Part shown: in pieces, positions 25,377-32,524 of the stretch
How positions within the stretch are numbered: the first letter of the stretch is position 1
Layout of the letters: the number at the start of each line of letters is the position of its first letter
NCBI GenBank assembly: GCA_900548255.1
Contig: URKH01000009.1
Coordinates: forward strand, 1-37,261
Source of the DNA: an uncultured Collinsella sp.
Lineage (GTDB): Bacteria; Actinomycetota; Coriobacteriia; Coriobacteriales; Coriobacteriaceae
Direction of reading: 5' to 3'
DNA: 37,261 bases
Program-made: the position numbers and the translations under genes
Notes under the pieces: generated by a model
The model's input: the letters and a program-made list of their open reading frames with translations, nothing else
Told to the model about the DNA's origin: nothing
The model's database searches: none

Positions 25377-27134
25377 TTACTCGGCATCCTCGACCTCATA
25401 CGAATCCGCCTCGGCTGGCTCCTCGTTTGTCTCCGGCGCAGCCTCGCGCGCCTCGTCAAACGCTGCCTTCATGGTCTTGTTTCCCCAAGTGAGCTTGCGA
25501 ATGGTGAGCTCATCAGCCTTGTTGTGGGCCAGGCGCAGATTCTCGGTGCTGCGGCGCAAATCGTCCTTGGTCTTCTCGAGCTGCTTGATGGCGGCATCGA
25601 TTTCCTTGATCGCCGACTCGAATTGCTTACTCGCCAGATTATAGTTGCGCGAGAAGCCGTCCTTGAACTTTTCCATCTTAGCTTCGAAGTTCGTGACGTC
25701 GATATTCTGCTGTTTGTACTCCGCCAGCTCCTGCTTATAGCGCAGCGAACCCATAGCGGCATTGCGCAGCAGCGTAATCATGGGAATGAAAAACTGCGGG
25801 CGGATCACATACATCTTCTCGTAGCGATAGCTCACGTCCACGATTCCCGCGTTGTAAAGCTCGCTCTCGGGCTCGAGCAGCGTGCAGAGCACCGCGTACT
25901 CACAGCCTTTCTGGCGACGATCGTGATCGAGTTTCTTAAAGAAGTCCTCGTTTTTATGTTTGGTCGCGGTCTCGTCGTTCTCGTTTTTCATCTCGAACAT
26001 AATCGAAATGACCTCGTTGCCGCTCGCGTCGCACTCGCGGAAGATAAAGTCGCCCTTGGTGCCCTCGGACGCATCGTTATCCTTCTCGAAGTACGCGTTA
26101 GGAAATGCCGTCATGCGCAGACGGTTAAACTCGGTCTCGCAGTGCTGCTCGAGCGACTCGCCCACCATCTTGGTGGACAGACGAATCTTCATTTCCTTAA
26201 GGCGCTCAATCTCTTCGTCCTTGTAGCGGATCAACTCGTCGCTCGCGCGCTTGGCCTGCGCAAGCTCGAGCTCGTGTGCCGCCTTGGCTTGCTCCTCACG
26301 AGAATCGCGCACCGCCAGCTCGCTCGTCAGTTTGGCACGCGCCTCATCGCGCTCTCGCTCCGCCGCGGCGACCGCCTCTGACAGGTTCATTTTTGCCATC
26401 AGTTCCTGCTCGCGCAGCTGGGCACGCAGGCCCTCGGCCTCCTGCTCAGACCGAGCCTTTGCGGCGGAAAGCTTCTCCTGCACCTTCGCGCGGTAGTCTG
26501 TGAGTGTGCGTTCGGCCTCGCTGCGAGCGGCATCGAGCTCACGCTGAGACTCGGCCGCGGCAGCGGCAAGCGCCATCTCCTGGGCCTTGTCCGCCGCGGC
26601 AAGCTTGGCCTGCAACTCGGCAATCTGGGCATCTCGTGCAGCTACATCGTTTTGAGCAGCATTGCGCGCCGCCGACTCGGCAAGCTTGGCTTCGTCATCC
26701 TTGCGCCCCAGCTGCGCACGCAAGTTGTCGATTTCGCGCTGGAGCTCGGCGTTCTCCTTTTGAGCGTCGGCACGGGCCTCAACCGCCGCGCGCTGGCTTG
26801 CGCTCTCGCGCTCCGCGGCAGCGCCCTCGAGTTTGGCGTGCAGCTCGGCAAGCTCCGCATCGCGCTTGGCGAGTTCTTGCGCCAGCTGCTGGGCTGCAGC
26901 GTTCTTCTGCTCGACAAGCTGAGCGTCGCGCTGAGACTCCGCCTTTTGCAAAGCAGCCGTCGAGCGCGAGCGCTCAAGCTCCAGCGCCTGCTCGCCCTCG
27001 CGCTGAACAGCCTTCACGCGCTCGTCCAGGTCGCGCGAGAACTCGGCGTCGCGCACCTGCTTGACGATATCCGCATAACCGGACGCATCGACCTTAAAAA
27101 CTTCACCGCAATGCGGGCACTTGATCTCGTTCAT
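25377..27134 (-). CDS. DUF2130 protein: zinc-ribbon-like N-terminus, long coiled coil and nuclease-like C-terminal domain
   Basis: A 585-residue protein. It starts with a CPHCG motif (one CxxC pair). Residues about 25-320 are an unbroken Ala/Glu/Lys/Arg/Gln heptad-like coiled coil. The C-terminal DUF2130 domain (about 330-520) has GDFIFRECDASGNEVISIMFEMKNEND and KNEDFFKKLDHDRRQKGCEYAVLCTLL, where Asp/Glu-x-Lys residues resemble a PD-(D/E)xK nuclease core. The function of DUF2130 is not settled. The tail is acidic (EDAE). No partner gene is evident; it is head-to-tail with the metallophosphoesterase after a terminator hairpin. Confidence 0.85.
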   Translation of the reverse strand: MNEIKCPHCGEVFKVDASGYADIVKQVRDAEFSRDLDERVKAVQREGEQALELERSRSTAALQKAESQRDAQLVEQKNAAAQQLAQELAKRDAELAELHAKLEGAAAERESASQRAAVEARADAQKENAELQREIDNLRAQLGRKDDEAKLAESAARNAAQNDVAARDAQIAELQAKLAAADKAQEMALAAAAAESQRELDAARSEAERTLTDYRAKVQEKLSAAKARSEQEAEGLRAQLREQELMAKMNLSEAVAAAERERDEARAKLTSELAVRDSREEQAKAAHELELAQAKRASDELIRYKDEEIERLKEMKIRLSTKMVGESLEQHCETEFNRLRMTAFPNAYFEKDNDASEGTKGDFIFRECDASGNEVISIMFEMKNENDETATKHKNEDFFKKLDHDRRQKGCEYAVLCTLLEPESELYNAGIVDVSYRYEKMYVIRPQFFIPMITLLRNAAMGSLRYKQELAEYKQQNIDVTNFEAKMEKFKDGFSRNYNLASKQFESAIKEIDAAIKQLEKTKDDLRRSTENLRLAHNKADELTIRKLTWGNKTMKAAFDEAREAAPETNEEPAEADSYEVEDAE

Positions 27135-27192
27135 GGCAGCTCCTCGATGGACGCAAATTTCAACCGCCTACACTCTACCGCGCCGCACGGAC

Positions 27193-27227
27193 AAAAAAGG
27201 CGCCGCTGCCATAATGGCAGCGGCGCC
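27193..27227 (-). terminator. Rho-independent terminator of the metallophosphoesterase gene
   Basis: GGCGCCGCTGCCA and TGGCAGCGGCGCC form a perfect 13-bp stem with a three-base loop. On the minus strand it is followed by TTTTTT. It ends transcription from the 27830-27285 gene before the DUF2130 gene. Confidence 0.93.
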
Positions 27228-27229
27228 AG

Positions 27230-27278
27230 AACCACCATAAAGGTGCCTGTCCCCTTTGCGGTGGTTTGTGTGGTGGTT
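27230..27278. repeat. Palindromic GGTGCCTGTCCCC intergenic element
   Basis: AACCACC at 27230-27236 can pair with either of two GGTGGTT copies (27260-27266 and 27272-27278). The loop carries GGTGCCTGTCCCCTTTGCGG. The complement of that loop contains GGGGACAGGCACC, a word I remember as common in REP/RAYT-type elements. It sits between the terminator and the end of the metallophosphoesterase gene. Confidence 0.6.
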
Positions 27279-27284
27279 CGAGAA

Positions 27285-27830
27285 TTACAGCCCAAAGAAG
27301 TCAAGAATTTGATCACGGCTTACGGGCTTGTAATCGTTGGCATCGAGACCGACATCATAGCGAAAGATAGGGCGCTCGCGATCGCGGTTGCGCGCGTTGG
27401 TGCGGTCTCCCCTGCTGTGGATATGCCCGTGCAGCATGATGGCGCCGCGCGCCTTGCCATTCCAGCTGAGCATGGGGTAATGGCTCATAACTAGACGATG
27501 GCCCTTGGCATAGCCGGGAGCAATCTCCAGGTAATCGCATACCTCATCCCAAATCTGCGGTACGTCGGGATCTTCCCAATCACCGTCATGGTTGCCACGG
27601 ATGAGCGTCACATTCTGGCATTCGATGCGCTCGCGCAGGCGCACCGCCTCCGCCAGGGGCAAACGATAGGTAAAGTCTCCCAAGATATAGAGACGGTCGT
27701 CCGCCGCCACGCACTCATTGATGGCATCGATGACCTTGCGGTTCATCTCCTCGACCGAATCAAACGGCCGATCCATATCGTGCAAGATATTCGTATCGCC
27801 CAGGTGCAGGTCGGCGGTAAACCACATCAT
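27285..27830 (-). CDS. Calcineurin-like metallophosphoesterase
   Basis: About 181 residues, with all metal-binding motifs of the calcineurin-like phosphoesterase family: TADLHLGD (D-x-H), ILGDFTY, IRGNHDGD (GNHD), SHYPML and HGHIHS. The family hydrolyses phosphomono- or diesters; the substrate is unknown. The frame opens at 27845 but I prefer the double ATG (27830 or 27827) because a GAGGA precedes it. The small size and position near the HIRAN protein suggest, but do not prove, a nucleic-acid role. Confidence 0.88.
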   Translation of the reverse strand: MMWFTADLHLGDTNILHDMDRPFDSVEEMNRKVIDAINECVAADDRLYILGDFTYRLPLAEAVRLRERIECQNVTLIRGNHDGDWEDPDVPQIWDEVCDYLEIAPGYAKGHRLVMSHYPMLSWNGKARGAIMLHGHIHSRGDRTNARNRDRERPIFRYDVGLDANDYKPVSRDQILDFFGL

Positions 27831-27896
27831 CGTCTCTGTCCTCATTTCGCAACGTGTTCAACTCGTGCTAAGTATACAGACGCAGCGATGCAGCGG

Positions 27897-28076
27897 TTAT
27901 CCAAAGAGCCCGCCGAACAGTCCGCGGCGGCGCTTGTCTTGCTTTTTCGAAGCGTCGCCCTGGGCGTTCTTGTCCTGCCGCTTCTTCCGGTCCTGCTCCA
28001 GCTCATCATCGTCGATCAGCATATCCCACTCAAACGGGTCGTCCGTCAGATCGAACAGGTCATCGTCATCAAACAT
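27897..28076 (-). CDS. Small acidic/basic hypothetical protein
   Basis: About 59 residues. The N-terminal half is strongly acidic (MFDDDDLFDLTDDPFEWDML), the second half strongly basic (DRKKRQDK, KKQDKRRR), and the tail is the repeat GLFGGLFG. No homologue is recalled. A Shine-Dalgarno-like GGAGGCGG before the ATG at 28076 supports this start over 28088. It is 18 bases downstream of the HIRAN gene stop, so the two are probably one operon. The opposite charge of the two halves suggests protein or nucleic-acid binding. Confidence 0.65.
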   Translation of the reverse strand: MFDDDDLFDLTDDPFEWDMLIDDDELEQDRKKRQDKNAQGDASKKQDKRRRGLFGGLFG

Positions 28077-28094
28077 GACCGCCTCCATTGCCGA

Positions 28095-28421
28095 TTAGCG
28101 AGCATCCACCACATAGAGACCAACGCGCACCTGATGCCACGGGCTGCGCTCGGGAGCAACCTGTTGCACGCGAGCCTCAAATACGTCCTCGTGGCCGTAA
28201 TACATCATCAAGGACAGCGGGCCGACCTCGTTTCCCGGAACATACCCAAGCTTGGTGTTGCCGTAGTAGATCGCAACCGCCTCGGGATCATGGGGGTTAT
28301 CGCGCTCGGCACACAGCGTCAGTTTATCGCCCACTTTAAGATCGCCCAAGACCAAGGCGCCATCGGCATACTGAAATCCTGCAATATGAAACGACAAAAG
28401 AACACGTGAAGGCTCGTACAT
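28095..28421 (-). CDS. Stand-alone HIRAN domain protein
   Basis: 108 residues, almost entirely one HIRAN domain: FHIAGFQYADG, LKVGDKLTLCAERDNPHDPEAVAIYYGNTKLGYVPGNE. The pattern 'L-x-x-E-P-x-N-x-x-D-x-x-A-I-x-v' and the GYVP turn are diagnostic. In HLTF-type helicases HIRAN binds the 3' end of DNA at stalled forks; bacterial stand-alone versions are uncharacterised. AGAGGAG precedes the ATG at 28421. The frame is open to 28454, but that extension has no ribosome site. Confidence 0.85.
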   Translation of the reverse strand: MYEPSRVLLSFHIAGFQYADGALVLGDLKVGDKLTLCAERDNPHDPEAVAIYYGNTKLGYVPGNEVGPLSLMMYYGHEDVFEARVQQVAPERSPWHQVRVGLYVVDAR

Positions 28422-28533
28422 GGCAACTCCTCTAACGACCGAATAAACCGGCACTTAACCTTACTGAGAAGCTTACGGGCCCGTGCGGACAAAATTTCAC
28501 CCGCTCGCACCTTTCGCCCATTTGCCGCAACGC

Positions 28534-28562
28534 TTGCGAGACAGAGCGCCTGCAGATAAGAT
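28534..28562 (+). promoter_or_regulatory. Candidate antisense-RNA promoter facing the toxin gene
   Basis: TTGCGA (28534-28539) and TAAGAT (28557-28562) are separated by 17 bases; each matches its consensus at four of six positions. Transcription would begin near 28569 and run rightward into the 3' part of the minus-strand peptide gene at 28657-28740, the usual layout of a type I antitoxin RNA. No experiment or homology backs it. Confidence 0.35.
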
Positions 28563-28573
28563 AGAGACACGGA

Positions 28574-28600
28574 TGGCACCCGTTGCAGCGGGTCTTGCCA
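28574..28600. other. Stem-loop downstream of the peptide gene
   Basis: TGGCA and TGCCA, with inner CCCG/CGGG, form an imperfect hairpin. There is no U-tract, so it is probably a structured RNA part (toxin 3' end or antisense RNA) and not a simple terminator. Confidence 0.4.
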
Positions 28601-28656
28601 ACTCCAGTACACGTTTACATCGTGAGAAGTGGCCGTCTTCGCTTATGCGGGGGCGG

Positions 28657-28740
28657 CTATTTCGTTCGGCCGATAAACAGGCCAAGCTCGATAGCCGCGA
28701 TCAACAACGCCAATAACGAAATGACATCGCTTACGTTCAT
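28657..28740 (-). CDS. 27-residue membrane peptide, candidate type I (holin-like) toxin
   Basis: From the ATG at 28740 to the TAG at 28657 the strand encodes 27 residues: a polar start (MNVSDV), one hydrophobic helix (ISLLALLIAAIELGLFIG) and a charged end RTK. Length and layout match the TxpA/BsrG/Fst-like 'holin-like' toxins of type I systems. AAGGGA lies upstream and is part of TCCCTTctaAAGGGA (28747-28761), which would hide the ribosome site in a hairpin, a known control feature of such toxins. It is too short to be found by routine gene calling. Antisense promoter candidate at 28534. Function is inferred. Confidence 0.55.
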   Translation of the reverse strand: MNVSDVISLLALLIAAIELGLFIGRTK

Positions 28741-28746
28741 ACCAAA

Positions 28747-28761
28747 TCCCTTCTAAAGGGA
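28747..28761 (-). promoter_or_regulatory. Perfect 6-bp stem over the toxin ribosome-binding site
   Basis: TCCCTT (28747-28752) and AAGGGA (28756-28761) are exact reverse complements with a three-base spacer. In the minus-strand mRNA the AAGGGA nearest the ATG is the Shine-Dalgarno sequence, so pairing would mask it. Confidence 0.5.
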
Positions 28762-28798
28762 GTTGGCCCATCCGTGCTCCATAGCAGTAGTCTAACGC

Positions 28799-28838
28799 AA
28801 AATGCGGGTAATAGGAACATCTGTTCGTATTACCCGCA
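28799..28838 (-). terminator. Terminator hairpin of the aldehyde dehydrogenase gene
   Basis: TGCGGGTAATA and TATTACCCGCA form an 11-bp perfect stem just downstream of the aldehyde dehydrogenase stop on the minus strand, followed by TTTTG. The U-tract is short, so it may be a moderate terminator. Confidence 0.65.
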
Positions 28839-28845
28839 CCCTTTT

Positions 28846-30225
28846 CTAATGCACAAACATGCGCACGAACTTGTGCTTCCAGCTTGCGTAAGGGGCATAG
28901 CGGAATGGCACGTCCAGCCACGTTGCCTTGTTCACGATGCTCTTCTTGTGGCTAAACGTATCGAAGCTCTCGCGTCCATGGTATTGCCCCATACCGCTCG
29001 CGCCCATGCCACCAAAGCCCATATGGCTCGTAGCCAAGTGCATAATCGTGTCGTTGACGCAGCCGCCGCCAAAGGGCACATAACGCACAAAGCGCTGCTG
29101 AACCGCGCGGTCCTGGCTAAAGATATACAGGGCCAGCGGCGTCGGGCGATCGGTAATAAACGTCTCGACCCTGTCTAAGCTCTCAAACGTCAGCACCGGC
29201 AAGATGGGGCCGAAAATCTCCTCCTGCATTACGGCGTCATCGGGGGTCACGCCGTCTAGAATCGTCGGCTCAATCTTGAGCGACGACTCGCGCGCGGTAC
29301 CTCCAAGCACAACCTTATAGGGATCGATCAGCCCGCGCACGCGCGCAAAATGCTTGGCGTTGACGATATGACCGTAATCCTCGTTGTCGAGCGGATGCTC
29401 GCCAAACATGCGACGGGTCTCCTCCCTGATGAGGCCCAACAGCTCATCGTGTACGCGCGTATCGACCAGCAGGTAGTCGGGCGCCACGCAGGTCTGCCCC
29501 ACGTTGAGCCATTTACCAAAGGCGATGCGCCGTGCCGCGACTTTTAAGTTTGCCGTGGCATCCACAATGCAGGGGCTCTTTCCGCCCAGCTCAAGCGTCA
29601 CGGGCGTCAGGTTTTTACTTGCGCGCTCCATGACGAGCTTGCCGACCGGAACGCTACCGGTAAAGAAAATCTTGTCCCAGCACTCATCGAGCAGTGCTTC
29701 GTTCTCGGCACGGCCGCCTTCTACAACCGTCACCAGGCGCGGATCAAATGCTTCCTCGCAAATCTGCCTGAGCACCGCGCTCGATGCCGGAGCATAGGCA
29801 CTCGGCTTGATGACCACGGTATTGCCCGCGGCAAGGGCGCCGGCAAGCGGCTCGAGCGTTAGCAAAAACGGGTAGTTCCACGGAGCCATGATGAGTGTGA
29901 CGCCATAGGGCACGGACTGCGTCTTGCACACACTCACGGCGTTGGCGAGGTCACACGGACGCAGGCGCGAGCGACTCCATCGAGCCACATGCGCAATCTG
30001 ATAACGAATCTCGGAAAGCGAGGTGCCGATCTCGCACATATACGCCTCGTCATGCGACTTTCCCAAATCGGTCTTGAGCGCATGGGCAATATCGGCCTCG
30101 TGGGCCCGCACCGCATCGCGTAAACTCACGAGCGCACGACGTCGAGCATCGACATCAAACGTGGCGTGTGTCTTAAAGTAGGCGCGCTGATCGCCGACGA
30201 TGCGCGCAATTTCCTCGGTGTTCAT
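28846..30225 (-). CDS. Aldehyde dehydrogenase (class 3-type, NAD(P)+)
   Basis: A 459-residue aldehyde dehydrogenase of the class 3/fatty aldehyde type, shorter than the 500-residue class. It has the cofactor-binding APWNYPF and KPSAYAP, FTGSVPVGK, the general-base Glu in LELGGKSPC and the catalytic Cys in VGQTCVAPDYLL. It oxidises aldehydes to acids. It lies eight bases after the iron-type alcohol dehydrogenase, suggesting a two-step alcohol-aldehyde-acid route, or the reverse. Substrate unknown. Confidence 0.93.
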   Translation of the reverse strand: MNTEEIARIVGDQRAYFKTHATFDVDARRRALVSLRDAVRAHEADIAHALKTDLGKSHDEAYMCEIGTSLSEIRYQIAHVARWSRSRLRPCDLANAVSVCKTQSVPYGVTLIMAPWNYPFLLTLEPLAGALAAGNTVVIKPSAYAPASSAVLRQICEEAFDPRLVTVVEGGRAENEALLDECWDKIFFTGSVPVGKLVMERASKNLTPVTLELGGKSPCIVDATANLKVAARRIAFGKWLNVGQTCVAPDYLLVDTRVHDELLGLIREETRRMFGEHPLDNEDYGHIVNAKHFARVRGLIDPYKVVLGGTARESSLKIEPTILDGVTPDDAVMQEEIFGPILPVLTFESLDRVETFITDRPTPLALYIFSQDRAVQQRFVRYVPFGGGCVNDTIMHLATSHMGFGGMGASGMGQYHGRESFDTFSHKKSIVNKATWLDVPFRYAPYASWKHKFVRMFVH

Positions 30226-30233
30226 GGACCCTC

Positions 30234-31454
30234 CTAATTCTCGCCCTCAAACATACCACCCGCGACGACCTCGTACATACGCTCGAGCTCCAAACGGTCC
30301 ATTAGAAGCGGAACGGGGTATAGCGGATTGGCCTCGGCATCGGCATGGGCCGCCATTTGTGGAATATCGGAGCGGCGAATGCCCGTCACATATTTGGGTA
30401 TGCCCAAGGCGGCGTTCATGCGGTCGACCCAATCGATAAAGGCCTCAGCAGCCACGTTGTCCAGCGCATTAGCCGGCGCAATGCCGGCCATGCGGGCGAG
30501 ATCGGCGAGCTTGGGAGCAGCAGCTTCGCCATAGGCGCGAAGCATGTGCGGCAGGATGATGGCGTTGGCCAAGCCGTGGGGAATCCCGTAACGCCCGCCC
30601 AGGCTGTGCGCGATGGCATGGACGTATCCAACATAAGAGCGCGTAAAGGCAACGCCCGCTTTATACGCCGCCGAAAGCATATTGCGGCGCGCACGCATGT
30701 TGCCACCGCACTCATAGGCCTCGAGCAAATTGTCGTGGATGAGCTGCACCGCCTGGCGCGCCATCTTGCGCGTATAGGGCGTGGTGCTGCGCCCGATAAA
30801 GGCCTCGACGGCATGCGTCAGGGCGTCCATGCCCGTTTGCCCCGTAATGGAGGCGGGCAGGCCGCGCGTAAACTCGGGGTCGTGCACCGCAAAGCGCGGG
30901 ATCAGCACAAAGTCGTTAATGGGATACTTGTAGTGCGTCTCGTCGTCGGTAATTACCGCTGCAAGCGTGACCTCGCTTCCCGTGCCCGCCGTGGTGGGAA
31001 CGGCGATGAGCAGCGGCAGGCGACGATGGATACGCAACAGGCCGCGCATCTTGTTGATGGGCTTCTTTGGCTGCGCGATGCGCGCGCCCACGCCCTTGGC
31101 GCAGTCCATGGCCGAACCGCCGCCAAAGCCGATAATGGCCTGGCAGGTGCTCTCTCGATACAGAGATGCCGCTTCCTCCACGTTTGAGACCGTGGGGTTC
31201 GCACGTGTTTCGGCATAGACCGCAGCGCTAATTCCCTTGGACGCGAGCGCTGTCTCGAGCGGTGCCGTGAGCCCCAGACGGGCAATGCCGGGATCTGTCA
31301 CGATAAGAACATGGTGTATTGAACGCTTTTGAAGCACTGCGGGCACTTCCTCAGCGTGCTCTAAAATGCGTGGCTCGGTATAGGGCAGCACCGGCAATGC
31401 GATGCGAAAAACCGTTTGATACGTTCGGCACCAGGCGCGGCGGGCTAGATGCAT
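30234..31454 (-). CDS. Iron-containing alcohol dehydrogenase
   Basis: 406 residues of the Fe-ADH family (type III). It shows the NAD-binding GFGGGSAMDCAKGVG, PTTAGTGSEVT, MDALTHAVEAF and the metal-ligand histidines in HAIAHSLGGRYGIPHG. It interconverts an alcohol and an aldehyde with NAD(P)(H). The start at 31454 is chosen for AAGGAG eight to nine bases upstream; the frame is open to 31535, but that part has no ribosome site. First gene of the adh-aldh operon behind the twin palindromes at 31473 and 31537. Confidence 0.9.
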   Translation of the reverse strand: MHLARRAWCRTYQTVFRIALPVLPYTEPRILEHAEEVPAVLQKRSIHHVLIVTDPGIARLGLTAPLETALASKGISAAVYAETRANPTVSNVEEAASLYRESTCQAIIGFGGGSAMDCAKGVGARIAQPKKPINKMRGLLRIHRRLPLLIAVPTTAGTGSEVTLAAVITDDETHYKYPINDFVLIPRFAVHDPEFTRGLPASITGQTGMDALTHAVEAFIGRSTTPYTRKMARQAVQLIHDNLLEAYECGGNMRARRNMLSAAYKAGVAFTRSYVGYVHAIAHSLGGRYGIPHGLANAIILPHMLRAYGEAAAPKLADLARMAGIAPANALDNVAAEAFIDWVDRMNAALGIPKYVTGIRRSDIPQMAAHADAEANPLYPVPLLMDRLELERMYEVVAGGMFEGEN

Positions 31455-31472
31455 AAAGGAAGCTCCTTCATT

Positions 31473-31488
31473 TGTTGATTGGTCAACA
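31473..31488. promoter_or_regulatory. Palindromic operator 1 for the adh-aldh operon
   Basis: TGTTGATTGGTCAACA is a perfect 6-4-6 palindrome, 19 bases upstream of the adh start at 31454. Such sites are typical of TetR- or MarR-type repressors, but no such regulator is in the window. Confidence 0.6.
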
Positions 31489-31536
31489 TTTGCTCGACCG
31501 ATTGTACTCATCGGAGGTCGCACGAGGTCTAGCAAT

Positions 31537-31552
31537 CGTTAATCAATCAACA
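31537..31552. promoter_or_regulatory. Palindromic operator 2 (imperfect copy)
   Basis: CGTTAATCAATCAACA shares the right half TCAACA with operator 1 and four of six bases of the left half. Its centre is 64 bp from that of operator 1, close to six helical turns, so a repressor could bind both on the same DNA face, possibly looping. It also lies toward the rubrerythrin promoter. Confidence 0.5.
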
Positions 31553-31598
31553 TCTACACATGCTTAAATTGTTTTATTAAAAATCATTCCTAATAGGC

Positions 31599-31626
31599 TT
31601 CACATTCGGTCTCATTTATGGATAAT
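31599..31626 (+). promoter_or_regulatory. Candidate promoter of the rubrerythrin gene
   Basis: TTCACA (31599-31604) and GATAAT (31621-31626), each one mismatch from consensus, are 16 bases apart. It would give an 80-base leader. Confidence 0.55.
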
Positions 31627-31644
31627 AGAACTCGTCAAGACGCA

Positions 31645-31675
31645 CGTCCGGAGAGGGCCCTTACGGGACCGGACG
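31645..31675 (+). other. Stable leader hairpin upstream of rubrerythrin
   Basis: CGTCCGG pairs with CCGGACG, with inner GGGCCC-type pairing around TTACGGG. It lies in the predicted 5' leader, 36 bases before the ATG. It is not followed by a U-tract, so it is more likely an mRNA stability element or attenuator-like structure than a terminator. Confidence 0.5.
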
Positions 31676-31710
31676 AGCGCACCATCGCCATCGATCGAAA
31701 GGATCGAATC

Positions 31711-32271
31711 ATGAAGTTTGTTTGCCCCGTTTGCGGTTATGTGGAAGAGTTCGACGGCGACCAGCTGCCCGAGGATTTCAAGTGCCCCCAGTGCGGCGTT
31801 CCCGGCTCTCGCTTCCTGAAGCAGGAGGAGGGCCAGCTCGAGTGGGCTGCCGAGCACGTCGTGGGCGTCGCCAAGATGGAGGGCGTCTCCGAGGACATCG
31901 TTGCCGACCTGCGCGCCAACTTTGAGGGCGAGTGCTCTGAGGTCGGCATGTACCTGGCCATGGCTCGCGTCGCCCATCGCGAGGGCTATCCCGAGATCGG
32001 CCTGTACTGGGAGAAGGCTGCCCACGAGGAGGCCGAGCACGCCGCCAAGTTCGCCGAGCTTCTGGGCGAGGTCGTGACCGACTCCACCAAGAAGAACCTC
32101 GAGATGCGCGTTGAGGCCGAGAACGGCGCCACCGCCGGCAAGACCGATCTCGCTAAGCGCGCCAAGGCCGCTGGCCTCGATGCCATCCACGACACCGTGC
32201 ACGAAATGGCTCGCGACGAGGCCCGCCACGGCAAGGCTTTCGCCGGCCTGCTGAAGCGCTACTTTGGCTAA
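31711..32271 (+). CDS. Rubredoxin-rubrerythrin fusion (reverse-type rubrerythrin)
   Basis: 186 residues: an N-terminal rubredoxin domain with FVCPVCGY and FKCPQCGVP (CxxC...CxxC for a mononuclear iron) followed by the four-helix diiron rubrerythrin domain with GECSEVGMYLAMARV, AAHEEAEHAAKF and ARDEARHGKAF (ExxH motifs). Rubrerythrins reduce hydrogen peroxide in anaerobes, and this 'reverse' order is typical of anaerobic actinobacteria and clostridia. The ATG at 31711 has AAAGGA upstream. The codon use is very biased to high-expression codons, so it is likely abundant. Confidence 0.93.
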   Translation: MKFVCPVCGYVEEFDGDQLPEDFKCPQCGVPGSRFLKQEEGQLEWAAEHVVGVAKMEGVSEDIVADLRANFEGECSEVGMYLAMARVAHREGYPEIGLYWEKAAHEEAEHAAKFAELLGEVVTDSTKKNLEMRVEAENGATAGKTDLAKRAKAAGLDAIHDTVHEMARDEARHGKAFAGLLKRYFG

Positions 32272-32305
32272 GCCAACCGCTTGAGACATAACCTCTAGCT
32301 CGATG

Positions 32306-32337
32306 AGGCCCGGACCGTATTGGTTCGGGCCTTTTTG
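32306..32337 (+). terminator. Rho-independent terminator after rubrerythrin
   Basis: AGGCCCGGACC pairs with GGTTCGGGCCT (one G-U pair) around GTATT, followed by TTTTTG. Confidence 0.93.
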
Positions 32338-32401
32338 TGTCTCGAGGACTCGTTAACGCCCTGAAATAGAGCTATCTTCGGCATCGGTCTCTCGTCAAAA
32401 A

Positions 32402-32524
32402 CTAAGTGAGTAGACTTTTTGGAACTTGCCGAGCAGACCATCCGTATTGCTTTATAAAGTCGCAGGTAAATGACTTGTTTCAAAACGGCCTGGTCGCCAA
32501 AGTGCCAAAAGCCTACTCACTTAG
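32402..32524 (+). repeat. 123-bp three-frame-stop element, copy B
   Basis: Full 123-bp copy with CTAAGTGAGTAG at both ends (inverted) and the centre CGCAGGTA at its position 60. Its right end contains the stop codon of the minus-strand gene 32513-33640, whose last residues Leu-Ser-Glu are encoded by the repeat. Ungapped against copy C with high similarity in the half GACTTG-xx-CAAAACGG-CTGGTCG. Confidence 0.92.

Noticed and set aside
28483..28716. A 77-residue plus-strand ORF opposite the toxin locus
   Set aside because: No ribosome site, no recognisable pattern; explained by the antisense arrangement.
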